The notes beneath the pieces were generated by a model, which was given only the letters and a program-made list of their open reading frames with translations, made no database searches and had not been told where the DNA came from. The translations under genes and the position numbers were made by a program. A stretch of 64,000 nt of DNA from an uncultured Clostridium sp. Its GTDB lineage: Bacteria; Bacillota; Clostridia; TANB77; CAG-508. Location of the stretch: the NCBI GenBank assembly GCA_947427205.1, contig CANEHB010000007.1, positions 1-64,000 on the forward strand, in the 5' to 3' direction. Positions 1 through 7,721 of this stretch are shown piece by piece. Each line of letters opens with the position of its first letter. Positions within the stretch are counted from its first letter, which is position 1.

Positions 1-23
1 ATAATAATAATAATAAATTTATG

Positions 24-2210
24 CTAAAAAACACTCAATAACTCTTGCAAAAATCTATACGTATTTTGTAATGATGTTATTGAAACTCTTTCATTTGGAC
101 TATGTACATCTTCAGTATTCGGGCCTATACATACATATTGCAAATCTTTTATTTTATCTTTAAAAAATCCACCTTCAACAACACCTTGTGTAATAATTCT
201 TTCTAAATCTTTTTTATATAAATTCTTGTAAACTTCATTACATTTTAATATTAAACTATTATTTATATCTTGCTCTACTCCTTTTAATTCTTGATTCCAA
301 TATATTTCTAAATCATTCGTTTTAACAAGTTTTTCTAATCTTTCTAAATATTTATCTCGAAGTTTTAAATCATTTGCTCTAGTTGAATAACCAATATTTA
401 TATACAAATCATCTTCTTTTACTTCTGCCATATTACAAGATAATATAACATTATTATTTATATACTCTAAAGCTCCATTTTCATAATTATATATAAAATC
501 TATAACTCTATTTGTAATGTCTTTAGAAAAACACATTTTATCTTCATTGCATTTTATTATTTCAATACTTACATTTTCATAAAATTCTTTTTGCTCATTA
601 ATCATTTTTTCTATAATTTTTATTTTTTCTGATTTAGTAAAAAATTTTACTGAAAAATCTCTTGGAATAACATTAACCTGACTTCCACCACATATTTCTT
701 TTATATAAACATCTTTTATTTGCTTTAATATACTAATTCCTAATTTTATTGGATTACCTCTTTTTATATCTCCAATATTTCCTCCTGAATGACCTCCTTT
801 AAAATTGTTATATTTTAGTTCATATTCTGAATAATTTTCAGGAATACCTATATATTCTTTTTTTATTCTACCTTTCCACTCTAAACAATTTGCAGAACCT
901 ACTAAAATTTTTCCTTCTCTGCCTCCATCCAAAGATATTATTTTTTTACTCTCAAGTTTACTTAAATCTATATTTATAGCACCTATCATAGTAGTTTCTT
1001 CTTGTACTGTAAATATTGCTTCTACTTTTGGCATTTTTACTTTTGAATCTAATATTGCTAAAATTTGAGCAACTCCTATTCCATTATCTGCTCCCAATGT
1101 TGTACCATTTGCTTTTATATAGTCATCTTCTTTATATAAAATAATTGGATCTTTCTCAAAATCATGTTTTATATCTTCTCTTTTTTCACATACCATATCT
1201 GTATGTGCTTGAAGCGCAATAACTTCGTTATTTTCATATCCACTTGATGCTTCCTTTTTTATAATTACATTATAATTTTCATCTTCATATACTTCTAATT
1301 TTCTCTTTTTAGCAAATTCTACTAAATATTCTTTTATTTTTTCTTCATTTCCAGACTTTCTTGGAACTCTACTTATTTCTTCAAAAAATTTCAATACTTC
1401 TTTTGGTTCTACTTCATTAATATTTAATTTTTCCATTTTCCTCTCCTTCACATCAATATATCTTTTTAAGAAATCTTTTGTTCTTTGTTTTTTAGGATTT
1501 CTTATTACATCATAACTACTACCTTCTTCAATAATTTTTCCTTGATCCATAAATATTACTCTATCTGCAACTTCTTCTGCAAATTTTATTTCGTGTGTAA
1601 CTATTATCATTGTTCTTTTTTCTTTAGACAAATCTTTTATTACTTTTAAAACTTCTCCTATTAATTCTGGATCTAATGCACTTGTTGGTTCATCCATACA
1701 TATTATTTGTGGATTTATTGCTAAGCATCTAGCTATTGATACTCTCTGTTTTTGACCACCTGATAAATTGCAAGGATATGAATTTGCCCTACTTAACAAA
1801 TCCATTTTTTCTAATAATTCATCTGCAACTTTTTCTGCTTCATTTTTATCTTTTTTTAGTACTTTAGTTTGGCTTACCATTATATTTTCTTTTACTGATA
1901 AATGTGGAAACAAATTAAAATCTTGAAATATCATCCCTGTATATAAATTTATTTTTTTCAGAATTTCTTTATTATTATAAATCGGTTTTGATTTTTTATA
2001 TTCTTTAATCATTTTTTCACCATTTATAATAATATTACCTGAATTTATTTTTTCTAAATTGTTTATACATCTTAATAAAGTTGATTTCCCTGATCCTGAA
2101 GGTCCAAGTATTACAAGAGTTTCTCCTTCTTTAACATTTAAAGATACGTCTTTTATAATTTCTAAATTACCATATTTTTTTGATACATTCTTAACCTCTA
2201 AAATATTCAT
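24..2210 (-). CDS. Polar amino acid (probably His) ABC ATPase continuous in frame with Xaa-His dipeptidase
   Basis: One 728-codon frame holds two complete proteins. Residues 1 to about 250 are a GlnQ/HisP-type ABC ATPase: Walker A GPSGSGKST, signature LSGGQKQRVSIARCLA, Walker B ICMDEPTSALDP, and the H-loop VTHE. Residues 259-728 are an M20C aminoacyl-histidine dipeptidase (PepD): metal ligands in LQAHTDMV, TTLGADNGIG and VQEETTMIGA, the GGHSGG segment, and a late EDVHSPNE. PepD enzymes normally stand alone at about 480 aa, and here the C-terminal half is 470 aa. The ATPase half ends where GlnQ proteins usually end. It is the last gene of the transporter operon, so imported His and His released from dipeptides would come from one transcript. 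The product may be a true fusion, or PepD may also be made from the internal start listed separately. No stop codon separates the halves. Confidence 0.9.
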   Translation of the reverse strand: MNILEVKNVSKKYGNLEIIKDVSLNVKEGETLVILGPSGSGKSTLLRCINNLEKINSGNIIINGEKMIKEYKKSKPIYNNKEILKKINLYTGMIFQDFNLFPHLSVKENIMVSQTKVLKKDKNEAEKVADELLEKMDLLSRANSYPCNLSGGQKQRVSIARCLAINPQIICMDEPTSALDPELIGEVLKVIKDLSKEKRTMIIVTHEIKFAEEVADRVIFMDQGKIIEEGSSYDVIRNPKKQRTKDFLKRYIDVKERKMEKLNINEVEPKEVLKFFEEISRVPRKSGNEEKIKEYLVEFAKKRKLEVYEDENYNVIIKKEASSGYENNEVIALQAHTDMVCEKREDIKHDFEKDPIILYKEDDYIKANGTTLGADNGIGVAQILAILDSKVKMPKVEAIFTVQEETTMIGAINIDLSKLESKKIISLDGGREGKILVGSANCLEWKGRIKKEYIGIPENYSEYELKYNNFKGGHSGGNIGDIKRGNPIKLGISILKQIKDVYIKEICGGSQVNVIPRDFSVKFFTKSEKIKIIEKMINEQKEFYENVSIEIIKCNEDKMCFSKDITNRVIDFIYNYENGALEYINNNVILSCNMAEVKEDDLYINIGYSTRANDLKLRDKYLERLEKLVKTNDLEIYWNQELKGVEQDINNSLILKCNEVYKNLYKKDLERIITQGVVEGGFFKDKIKDLQYVCIGPNTEDVHSPNERVSITSLQNTYRFLQELLSVF
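1434..1448 (-). promoter_or_regulatory. pepD: Internal Shine-Dalgarno and ATG at the start of the PepD half
   Basis: Reading the minus strand, AAGGAGAGGAAA precedes an ATG (codon 259 of the long frame). The AAGGAG core lies six bases upstream, which is near-ideal spacing. It sits exactly at the domain junction. PepD can therefore probably be started independently even though no stop codon ends the ATPase upstream. The simplest history is two adjacent genes whose separating stop codon was lost. Confidence 0.75.
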
Positions 2211-2361
2211 TTTAACTCCTTTCCAATTTTTAATTTTCTTAAAATTTATATATTAAATTAAAGCATTGAATAAAACTTCAACTTTAATAATATTTTCTAC
2301 CGAAATTTCTTCATTTCATAATATTTCCAAGCTGTTATCTAGTATTTAGATTATTATATTT

Positions 2362-3012
2362 TTATTCATAATACTCTAATTTCTTTTCCAACTTATTAAA
2401 TAATATTGACACTACAAAAACTAAAATTAAATAATATACTCCTGCTATGCAAAGTGGTATAACTGAAAAATTATAACTGGCTTGTTTTTGAGCTAAAGCA
2501 AACATTTCTGTAACACCTATTATTTGTGCAAGAGAAGTTGATTTCAATAAAGATATAACTTCATTTGACATTGATGGTAAAATTATTTTTATAACTTGAG
2601 GTAAAATTATTATCAAAAAAGTTTGTATTTTATTAAACCCTAATGTATATGCAGCCTCCATCTGACCTTTTGGTATACTATTTATTCCACTTCTAAAAAT
2701 TTCAGAAAAATATGCTACATAATTTAATACAAACGCTACTATTATTGCCACAAATCTATCATAAGTTATACCAAGCAAATAATATGGAGAAAAATATACA
2801 AAGATTATTTGTAACATTATAGGTGTACCTCTTATTATCAAAATATATAGTTTTATAATATTGGATATTATTTTACATTTTGAATTTCTTAAAATAGCTA
2901 CTAAAATACCAAGTGGTATTGAAAACATTAATGTTAATATAAATATTTTTAATGTTATATCTATTCCTGTAAAAAGTATTTTTGTTACATTAATACATCC
3001 ATATATACTCAT
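2362..3012 (-). CDS. Polar amino acid ABC transporter permease (HisM/GlnP family)
   Basis: A 216-aa inner-membrane subunit, the normal length for HisM/HisQ/GlnP permeases. Several hydrophobic segments are obvious. The cytoplasmic EAA loop that docks onto the ATPase is present around residue 138 (EAAYTLGFNKIQTFLIIILP). Its ATG overlaps the stop codon of the upstream substrate-binding gene by one base (TAATG), so translation is probably coupled. A single permease gene suggests a homodimeric channel. The tandem His-codon leaders upstream make histidine the most likely substrate, but substrate residues cannot be read from the sequence. Confidence 0.92.
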   Translation of the reverse strand: MSIYGCINVTKILFTGIDITLKIFILTLMFSIPLGILVAILRNSKCKIISNIIKLYILIIRGTPIMLQIIFVYFSPYYLLGITYDRFVAIIVAFVLNYVAYFSEIFRSGINSIPKGQMEAAYTLGFNKIQTFLIIILPQVIKIILPSMSNEVISLLKSTSLAQIIGVTEMFALAQKQASYNFSVIPLCIAGVYYLILVFVVSILFNKLEKKLEYYE

Positions 3013-3809
3013 TACTTACTCTCCTTTACTGTAATCATATCTTCACCAAACCATTTTTTTGAAATTTCTTTTAAAGTTCCATCTTTTTTTAACTCATATA
3101 AAGTATTTTGTATTTTATCTCTTAATTCTGTATTTCCTTGTTTAAAAGCAATAACACTTCCATTACTTTTAGATATATTTTCAGAATCTACTGTTTCATA
3201 GCTTTTATTTTTAGATTGAATTAAATAATTTCCTATAATGCTTGAGCAAAATATACTATCTACTCCTCCTGTTTCTAAGTCCATAAAAGCTGTTAAGTTA
3301 TCACTATATGATATAATTTCTACCTTTTTTCCAAATTCTGAATTTTCTAAATCCAATGCTTGACTTGATCCTGATTGAACACCTATCTTTTTACCTTCTA
3401 ATTCATATTGATTCTTAGCAGTTGTTCCACTTTTTAAAATAAAATAATTTTTTCCTTTAATATAATTTTCAGTTAATGTCATTGTTTTTGCTCTTTCTTC
3501 TGTATAAGCAAATCCATTCCAAATACAATCTATATTTCCAGAATTTAATTCTTGCTCTTTAGATGCCCATGATATTTGTTGAAGTTTAAGCTCCATTCCT
3601 AATCTTTCACACACTGCTTTTGCAACATCAATATCAAATCCAACTATTTCATTATTTTCATTTCTAAATCCCATTGGTGGAAAACTATCATCTAAACCAA
3701 TTACTAATACATTTTCTTTAATTTTTACATTATTTTTGTTTAAGAACATTGCCACCATAACTACTATTAAAATTACTACTAAACTACAAAATATTAATTT
3801 CTTGTTCAT
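3012..3809 (-). CDS. Amino acid ABC transporter substrate-binding protein, family 3
   Basis: 265 aa when started at the ATG preceded by AGGAGG with seven bases of spacing; the ORF track begins ten codons earlier without a ribosome site. One N-terminal hydrophobic segment is followed by a family 3 solute-binding fold (VIGLDDSFPPMGF, GFDIDVAKAVCERLG, GKKIGVQSGSSQ). I see no lipobox cysteine after the hydrophobic stretch, so the protein is probably held by an uncleaved N-terminal membrane anchor, which is somewhat unusual for this family. First structural gene of the operon, 125 bases downstream of the second attenuator. Histidine specificity is inferred from that leader and from the downstream Xaa-His dipeptidase. 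Confidence 0.9.
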   Translation of the reverse strand: MNKKLIFCSLVVILIVVMVAMFLNKNNVKIKENVLVIGLDDSFPPMGFRNENNEIVGFDIDVAKAVCERLGMELKLQQISWASKEQELNSGNIDCIWNGFAYTEERAKTMTLTENYIKGKNYFILKSGTTAKNQYELEGKKIGVQSGSSQALDLENSEFGKKVEIISYSDNLTAFMDLETGGVDSIFCSSIIGNYLIQSKNKSYETVDSENISKSNGSVIAFKQGNTELRDKIQNTLYELKKDGTLKEISKKWFGEDMITVKESK

Positions 3810-3933
3810 ACTAAAACCTCCTAAAATTTTAATTGTCAAAAAAAGAATTTTATTTTTAAGTTATATAAGTATTGTTAAGGCACTTTCACATCACATAAGT
3901 ATAAAATTTATTTATTTTCTCTATACTTTTCTA

Positions 3934-4026
3934 TAAAAAAAGACTTAAAGGTTTTTGTACCTTTAAGTCTTTTTTTACTTTAAAGGCACAAGCATCTATA
4001 AGCCTGTGCCAATACTAGCACAAGCT
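3934..4026 (-). terminator. Promoter-distal attenuator (number 2) of the His transporter operon
   Basis: Segments read on the minus strand: A AGCTTGTGC (4018-4026, overlapping the leader stop codon), B GGCACAGGCT (4001-4010), C GCTTGTGCC extended to GTGCCTTTAAAGT (3977-3993), D ACTTAAAGGTAC (3957-3968). The terminator is GACTTAAAGGT/ACCTTTAAGTC followed by a T run (3934-3969). A pairs with B, B with C, C with D, and D with the terminator 3' arm. A ribosome stalled on the His codons leaves A free, so A:B and then C:D (antiterminator) form. A ribosome reaching the stop codon covers A, so B:C and the terminator form. The pairings are visible; the regulatory logic is inferred. Confidence 0.85.
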
Positions 4027-4069
4027 ACTTTTTATGATGATGTATATTACTTTTTAAAATATTTCTCAT
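4025..4069 (-). CDS. His leader peptide 2 (MRNILKSNIHHHKK)
   Basis: A 14-codon ORF too short for the ORF track. It has a good ribosome site (AAAGGAG, seven bases, ATG), three consecutive CAT codons at positions 10-12, and a TAG that overlaps the first pairing arm of the attenuator. Runs of the cognate codon in a short translated leader are the hallmark of ribosome-mediated attenuation, as in the enterobacterial his operon. It closely resembles the second leader upstream, with identical length and the same HHHKK ending. Confidence 0.85.
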   Translation of the reverse strand: MRNILKSNIHHHKK

Positions 4070-4104
4070 TTTTTATCTCCTTTTATAAATTTCTTTTATA
4101 ATTA

Positions 4105-4204
4105 TTTTCTAAAAACAAAAGTAGCCTTAAGGTTTTGTACCTTAAGGCTACTAAACACAAAAGGCACAAGCATCTATAGCCTGTGCCCAATTTTGACACA
4201 AGCT
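4105..4204 (-). terminator. Promoter-proximal attenuator (number 1) of the His transporter operon
   Basis: Same architecture as attenuator 2. A' is AGCTTGTGTC (4195-4204), B' GGCACAGGCT (within 4178-4188), and C' GCTTGTGCC (4163-4171). The terminator has 13 perfect pairs, GTAGCCTTAAGGT/ACCTTAAGGCTAC (4121-4151), followed by a T-rich tract. The antiterminator pairing (GTGCCTT with AAGGTAC) is shorter than in copy 2. The A/B/C arms are nearly identical between copies while the terminator stems differ, which indicates an old tandem duplication with preserved function. Confidence 0.82.
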
Positions 4205-4247
4205 ATTTTTTATGATGATGTTTGTTACCTTTAAAAATATTTGTCAT
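4203..4247 (-). CDS. His leader peptide 1 (MTNIFKGNKHHHKK)
   Basis: A 14-codon ORF with three consecutive CAT codons at positions 10-12, ending in AAA AAA TAG that overlaps arm A' of the first attenuator. The nearest Shine-Dalgarno (AAGGAG) lies twelve bases upstream of the ATG, longer than ideal, and no other in-frame start is available. Strong similarity to leader 2 in length, codon placement and ending supports a real coding function. Confidence 0.8.
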   Translation of the reverse strand: MTNIFKGNKHHHKK

Positions 4248-4286
4248 AAAAAATAAATTCTCCTTTTTGACTTCTTTATGTTTTTT

Positions 4287-4315
4287 ATTTTAGCATGATT
4301 TACAATTATTGTCAA
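4287..4315 (-). promoter_or_regulatory. Sigma-A promoter of the His transporter operon
   Basis: On the minus strand: TTGACA (4310-4315), a 17-base spacer, TAAAAT (4287-4292) with a TG extension before the -10. The start would fall near 4280, about 30 bases before leader peptide 1, so both attenuators are transcribed. Confidence 0.85.
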
Positions 4316-4412
4316 CTAATTAAAATTTATAATAGAACTAATAAATGTATAAAAATCCATAAGTGTTTATTTAATAGCAAATGTAATATATTTTTCTCAT
4401 ATAATAAAAATT

Positions 4413-4452
4413 AAAGTAATTATATATTAAACAGTATATAATTACTTTATAT
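4413..4452 (-). repeat. AT-rich palindrome downstream of aspS, short relative of the 12.9 and 18.3 kb elements
   Basis: AAAGTAATTATATA and its complement flank eight bases, immediately after the aspS stop codon. The GTAATTATATAT...ATATAATTAC arms are also found in the longer elements at 12917-13135 and 18293-18481, which likewise follow stop codons of minus-strand genes. Here the internal core is missing. It may act as the aspS terminator. Confidence 0.6.
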
Positions 4453-4458
4453 TTATAT

Positions 4459-6222
4459 TTATTTTAAATCTAATTTTATATGGACTTCTCTTAATTGCTT
4501 ATCTGTAACATTTCCTGGTGCTCCCATCAATAAATCTTGTGCTTTACTATTCATTGGAAATGCTATTACTTCTCTAATACTTTCTTCACCTGTTAAAAGC
4601 ATTAACATTCTATCTACACCTGGTGCAATTCCTGCATGTGGTGGTGCTCCATAATGAAATGCATTAAATAATGCAGAAAATCTATTCATTATTTCTTCTT
4701 CAGTATATCCTGCAATTTCAAAAGCTTTAATCATTATCTCTGGATCATGATTTCTTACAGCTCCTGAAGAAAGCTCAATTCCATTACATACTATATCATA
4801 TTGATATGCATATACATCTAATGGATCTTTTGTATTTAATACTTCTAATCCCCCTTGTGGCATTGAAAATGGATTATGACAGAATTCTAGTTTTCCATTA
4901 TCTGCAATTTCATACATTGGAAAATCAACTATCCAACAGAATTTATACACCGAATCATCAATTAAATTTTGTCTTATTCCTATTTCTTTTCTAATTTCTC
5001 CTGCTAATTTTTCTACTAATCCTTTATGTTCTGCAATAAAGAATATACTATCTCCAGCTTTAGTATCTGTTTGAGTTAATAATTCTTCTCTTGCTTCATC
5101 TGGAATTAATTTAGCAATTGGACCTTGAAGTGTTCTATCATCATTTACTTTAAGCCAAGCTAATCCTTTTGCTTTGCATTCTTCTATAGCAAAATCAACC
5201 ATTCCATCATAAAATGTTCTTGTTGCTTCAGCTCCATTTGGAAGTGTTATTGTTCTAACAATCTTTCCATTAAATACTTTTATATCTAATTTTTCAAAAA
5301 TATTTGTTACATCTTTTATAACAAGTGGATTTCTTAAATCTGGTTTATCTGTACCATATTTTAGCATAGCTTCATTATATGGAATTCTTGGAAATGGATG
5401 TTCAGCTACTTTTTTATCTGAAAATTTTGTGAAAGTATTATAAATTACTTCTTCCATAACTGTAAACACATCTTCTTGTGTGGCAAAAGCCATTTCCATA
5501 TCTAGTTGATAAAATTCTCCTGGTGAACGATCTGCTCTTGCATCTTCATCTCTAAAACATGGTGCTATTTGGAAATATTTATCTATACCAGATACCATTA
5601 ATAATTGTTTAAATTGTTGTGGTGCTTGTGGAAGTGCATAAAATTTTCCTGGATACATTCTACTTGGAACTAAATAATCTCTAGCTCCTTCTGGTGAAGA
5701 GCTTGTAAGTATTGGTGTTTGTACCTCTAAAAAACCTTGCTCTACCATTTGAGCTCTTAAAAATTGAATAAGCTCTGCTCTTAATTTTAAATTTTCTAAG
5801 TTTTTTCTAGCACGTAAATCTAAAAATCTATATTCTAATCTTAAATCTTCTCTAACATTTCTGTTATTTGCAATTTCAAAAGGTAATCCTTTAGTTCTTT
5901 TTCCTAAAATTTCTATTTTATCTGCAAATAATTCTACAGTTCCAGTCTCTAATGACATATTTACTGTTTCTTCATCTCTTAATCTAACTTTTCCTGAAAC
6001 TGATATTGTAGATTCCACTGGAATTTTTGAGGCAAAATCAACCTTTTCTTCATCACCGGAAACTACTACTTGAGTAATTCCATACTGATCTCTTAAATCA
6101 ATAAATAGAACTCCTCCTAAATCTCTTATTGTATCTACCCATCCTGCAAGTTTGATTTCTTCTCCTACGTTTTCTTCACGTATCTCACTACATTTGTAAG
6201 TTCTGTAAACATTCTCTTTCAT
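4459..6222 (-). CDS. aspS: Aspartyl-tRNA synthetase (class IIb)
   Basis: 587 aa, the bacterial type with an N-terminal OB-fold anticodon-binding domain (VDTIRDLGGVLFIDLRDQYG). Class II motifs follow: motif 2 around FRDEDARADRSPGEFYQLDME and motif 3 in GIAPGVDRMLMLL, with the bacterial insert domain between them. It attaches Asp to tRNA, and in bacteria lacking asparaginyl-tRNA synthetase it also charges tRNA-Asn with Asp for later amidation. Expression is controlled by the T-box leader upstream. The specifier there reads AAC in my alignment, which would fit a non-discriminating enzyme; that is an inference. ATG with AAGGGAGCGAT upstream. Confidence 0.97.
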   Translation of the reverse strand: MKENVYRTYKCSEIREENVGEEIKLAGWVDTIRDLGGVLFIDLRDQYGITQVVVSGDEEKVDFASKIPVESTISVSGKVRLRDEETVNMSLETGTVELFADKIEILGKRTKGLPFEIANNRNVREDLRLEYRFLDLRARKNLENLKLRAELIQFLRAQMVEQGFLEVQTPILTSSSPEGARDYLVPSRMYPGKFYALPQAPQQFKQLLMVSGIDKYFQIAPCFRDEDARADRSPGEFYQLDMEMAFATQEDVFTVMEEVIYNTFTKFSDKKVAEHPFPRIPYNEAMLKYGTDKPDLRNPLVIKDVTNIFEKLDIKVFNGKIVRTITLPNGAEATRTFYDGMVDFAIEECKAKGLAWLKVNDDRTLQGPIAKLIPDEAREELLTQTDTKAGDSIFFIAEHKGLVEKLAGEIRKEIGIRQNLIDDSVYKFCWIVDFPMYEIADNGKLEFCHNPFSMPQGGLEVLNTKDPLDVYAYQYDIVCNGIELSSGAVRNHDPEIMIKAFEIAGYTEEEIMNRFSALFNAFHYGAPPHAGIAPGVDRMLMLLTGEESIREVIAFPMNSKAQDLLMGAPGNVTDKQLREVHIKLDLK

Positions 6223-6262
6223 AATATCGCTCCCTTTCTTTTATAGGGACGGAAATACAAAA

Positions 6263-6510
6263 CAAAAAAGCTTTCATCTCTGTAACCTTACGTTACAGGG
6301 ACGAAAGCCATAACTTCCGCGGTGCCACCCTATTTGAAAACAATTAGTTTTCCACTTTTAAATAAGTTGCATTATAAATTTTACAACTATTTTTTTGCTC
6401 CAATGTGTTTCGCAAAATTGAACTTAATTTAAAATGCTCTCAGCCAATGGCATTTTTTCTCTGTAAAATGTTTTTCAATTGCTTTCATCTTCATAGCAAA
6501 TCTAAAATAT
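6263..6510 (-). promoter_or_regulatory. T-box leader of aspS
   Basis: The invariant T-box GGGTGGCACCGCGG is at 6317-6330 on the minus strand. It is followed by a long terminator, GCTTTCGTCCCTGTAAC paired with GGTTACAGAGATGAAAGC plus TTTTTT (6263-6309). Upstream are the Stem I hallmarks AGAGAG, GGCTGAGAGC and CACATTGGAGC. Aligning the end of Stem I with the usual specifier-A-C-C-TTGGAGC pattern puts AAC at 6407-6409 as the specifier codon. Uncharged tRNA would bind and favour antitermination. Confidence 0.92.
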
Positions 6511-6540
6511 ATTATACACTATTTATAGACTATCTGTCAA
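6511..6540 (-). promoter_or_regulatory. Promoter of the aspS T-box transcript
   Basis: TTGACA (6535-6540), an 18-base spacer and TATAAT (6511-6516) on the minus strand, just upstream of the Stem I region. The remaining gap, about 6541-6668, shows nothing recognisable beyond AT-rich sequence. Confidence 0.8.
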
Positions 6541-6668
6541 TGTTTTATACATTTTTTTCAAAACATATGCCACCTAATTTTATCGTTTATAATTTTTTAG
6601 CAAAATTTATCAAATTTTTATTAAATATATATGATTTTAGAAATCTTTATATCTTATAAAACGGTTTC

Positions 6669-6692
6669 AGGGGCCTTAGTCTAAGAGCCCCT
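6669..6692 (-). terminator. Hairpin downstream of the paralogous gene pair
   Basis: AGGGGC-CTTA pairs with TAAG-A-GCCCCT around a three-base loop. It is unusually GC-rich for this chromosome and lies about 50 bases after the stop codon of the 126-aa gene. The T run is weak. Confidence 0.5.
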
Positions 6693-6744
6693 TACTTTCT
6701 TTTCGAACCATATTCAATTTTCGTTAACCTAACAGGATCAGTAT

Positions 6745-7125
6745 TTATTGCAGTTTGAACACCTTGCAATCCTTTTCCTTATACCAGATCGTCTGCTCAT
6801 TTGAATCAACAATTTCTTCTGCTCCCATTTCATGAAGTAATTCTTTTGTTTCATCCTTGAGCATCGCTGTCTTGAAATATACCGGCATATTTTCTTTCTT
6901 CGCAAGTCCGGCGAACACCTCTTTGAAAATCTCTTTTTCCAGATTCTCATCATCTCCGACTTTAAAAGCATAGTCCACAACACAGATATTGTGATACATC
7001 TGCTTATCAACGCTTACCATAAATGCGCCGGACATCTTGCCATCTACTGTTACCCAATAGCACCGCATTTTCTCGCTCGGATTTGACATTAATGCTACTA
7101 AAGCATTTTTTGTAGTAAAAGACAT
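6745..7125 (-). CDS. Unrecognised 126-aa protein, paralogue of its upstream neighbour
   Basis: I do not recognise the family. The start is clear (AAGGAGGG, ATG). It aligns along its length with the next gene upstream (7164-7538). Shared blocks are TTK near the N-terminus, a Tyr/Val-rich strand around YWVTVDG, a DYAFK/DFAFK block, EREIFKEVF/EKEIFKEVF, and a KEMGAEE/KEMGATE block near the C-terminus. The alternating strand and helix pattern and the MGAE-like ending faintly recall GNAT acetyltransferases, but no acetyl-CoA loop is visible. GC content and codon choice (GCC, GCG, CTT) are markedly higher than in neighbours, suggesting acquisition from elsewhere. Soluble, no signal peptide. Confidence 0.75.
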   Translation of the reverse strand: MSFTTKNALVALMSNPSEKMRCYWVTVDGKMSGAFMVSVDKQMYHNICVVDYAFKVGDDENLEKEIFKEVFAGLAKKENMPVYFKTAMLKDETKELLHEMGAEEIVDSNEQTIWYKEKDCKVFKLQ

Positions 7126-7163
7126 AACTTTCCCTCCTTGTTGTTTATTGATCGTTTCATCTG

Positions 7164-7538
7164 TTACTTTACTTCAATTTTAATTACATTTACTACCTTT
7201 GCCGCTGACCATGCATGATCAACTTCGATTGCTTCTGTTGCGCCCATTTCTTTCAGGTACATTTTGGTTGATTCTGTCAAGACATTTGCATTGAAATATA
7301 TCGGCAACTTCTCCACATTCAGTAGTCCCTCAAAGACTTCTTTGAAGATTTCTCTTTCAAAGACTTCGTCATTGCTGTTGGACTTAAACGCAAAATCAAG
7401 TATACAAATCTTGTTTTGGCTGAAATGCGCCCTGAATCCACCTCCTGTAAGGCCGTTAGCTGTTACCAGATATCTAACCTCCATTTGAGGTGCAGGTGTA
7501 GACATCCCCATTACAAAACACCGTTTCGTTGTATACAT
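7164..7538 (-). CDS. Unrecognised 124-aa protein, first gene of a tandem paralogue pair
   Basis: Family unknown. Start supported by AAGGAGG eight bases before the ATG. Similar in length and layout to the downstream 126-aa protein, 38 bases away, so the two are probably co-transcribed and arose by duplication; they have diverged substantially. The strong promoter (TTGACA-17-TAAAAT) and a palindrome just after the expected transcription start suggest a tightly controlled two-gene unit. Base composition is GC-richer than the surroundings. No cysteine motif, membrane segment or nucleotide-binding loop is seen. Confidence 0.75.
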   Translation of the reverse strand: MYTTKRCFVMGMSTPAPQMEVRYLVTANGLTGGGFRAHFSQNKICILDFAFKSNSNDEVFEREIFKEVFEGLLNVEKLPIYFNANVLTESTKMYLKEMGATEAIEVDHAWSAAKVVNVIKIEVK

Positions 7539-7560
7539 ATATGATTCCTCCTTATTATAT

Positions 7561-7619
7561 ACTCACTTAAAAGCGAGTTTATTCTATTTTATTTTATCAC
7601 AATCCAAACATTATGTCAA
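7561..7619 (-). promoter_or_regulatory. Promoter and operator-like palindrome of the paralogue pair
   Basis: TTGACA (7614-7619), 17 bases, TAAAAT (7591-7596) with a TG extension. Just downstream, at 7561-7578, is the near-perfect palindrome ACTCGCTTTTAAGTGAGT, placed where a repressor would block the start. It could instead be an mRNA hairpin. Confidence 0.75.
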
Positions 7620-7660
7620 TCACAAAAAGTTTTATTTTTTTTAACAAACAATATTAATAT

Positions 7661-7697
7661 AAAACAAAAAGCTACTTCAAATACTTGAAATAGCTTT
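7661..7697 (-). terminator. Terminator after the interrupted zinc-ribbon gene
   Basis: AAAGCTATTTCAA pairs with TTTGAAGTAGCTTT across a short loop, followed by TTTTGTTTT on the minus strand. Confidence 0.85.
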
Positions 7698-7721
7698 AAA
7701 AATCTCACTTTAATAATTTAA

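Noticed and set aside
6738-7010. 90-aa minus-strand ORF overlapping the 126-aa gene
   Set aside because: Different frame of a supported gene, no ribosome site, Cys/Arg-rich composition typical of a shadow frame.
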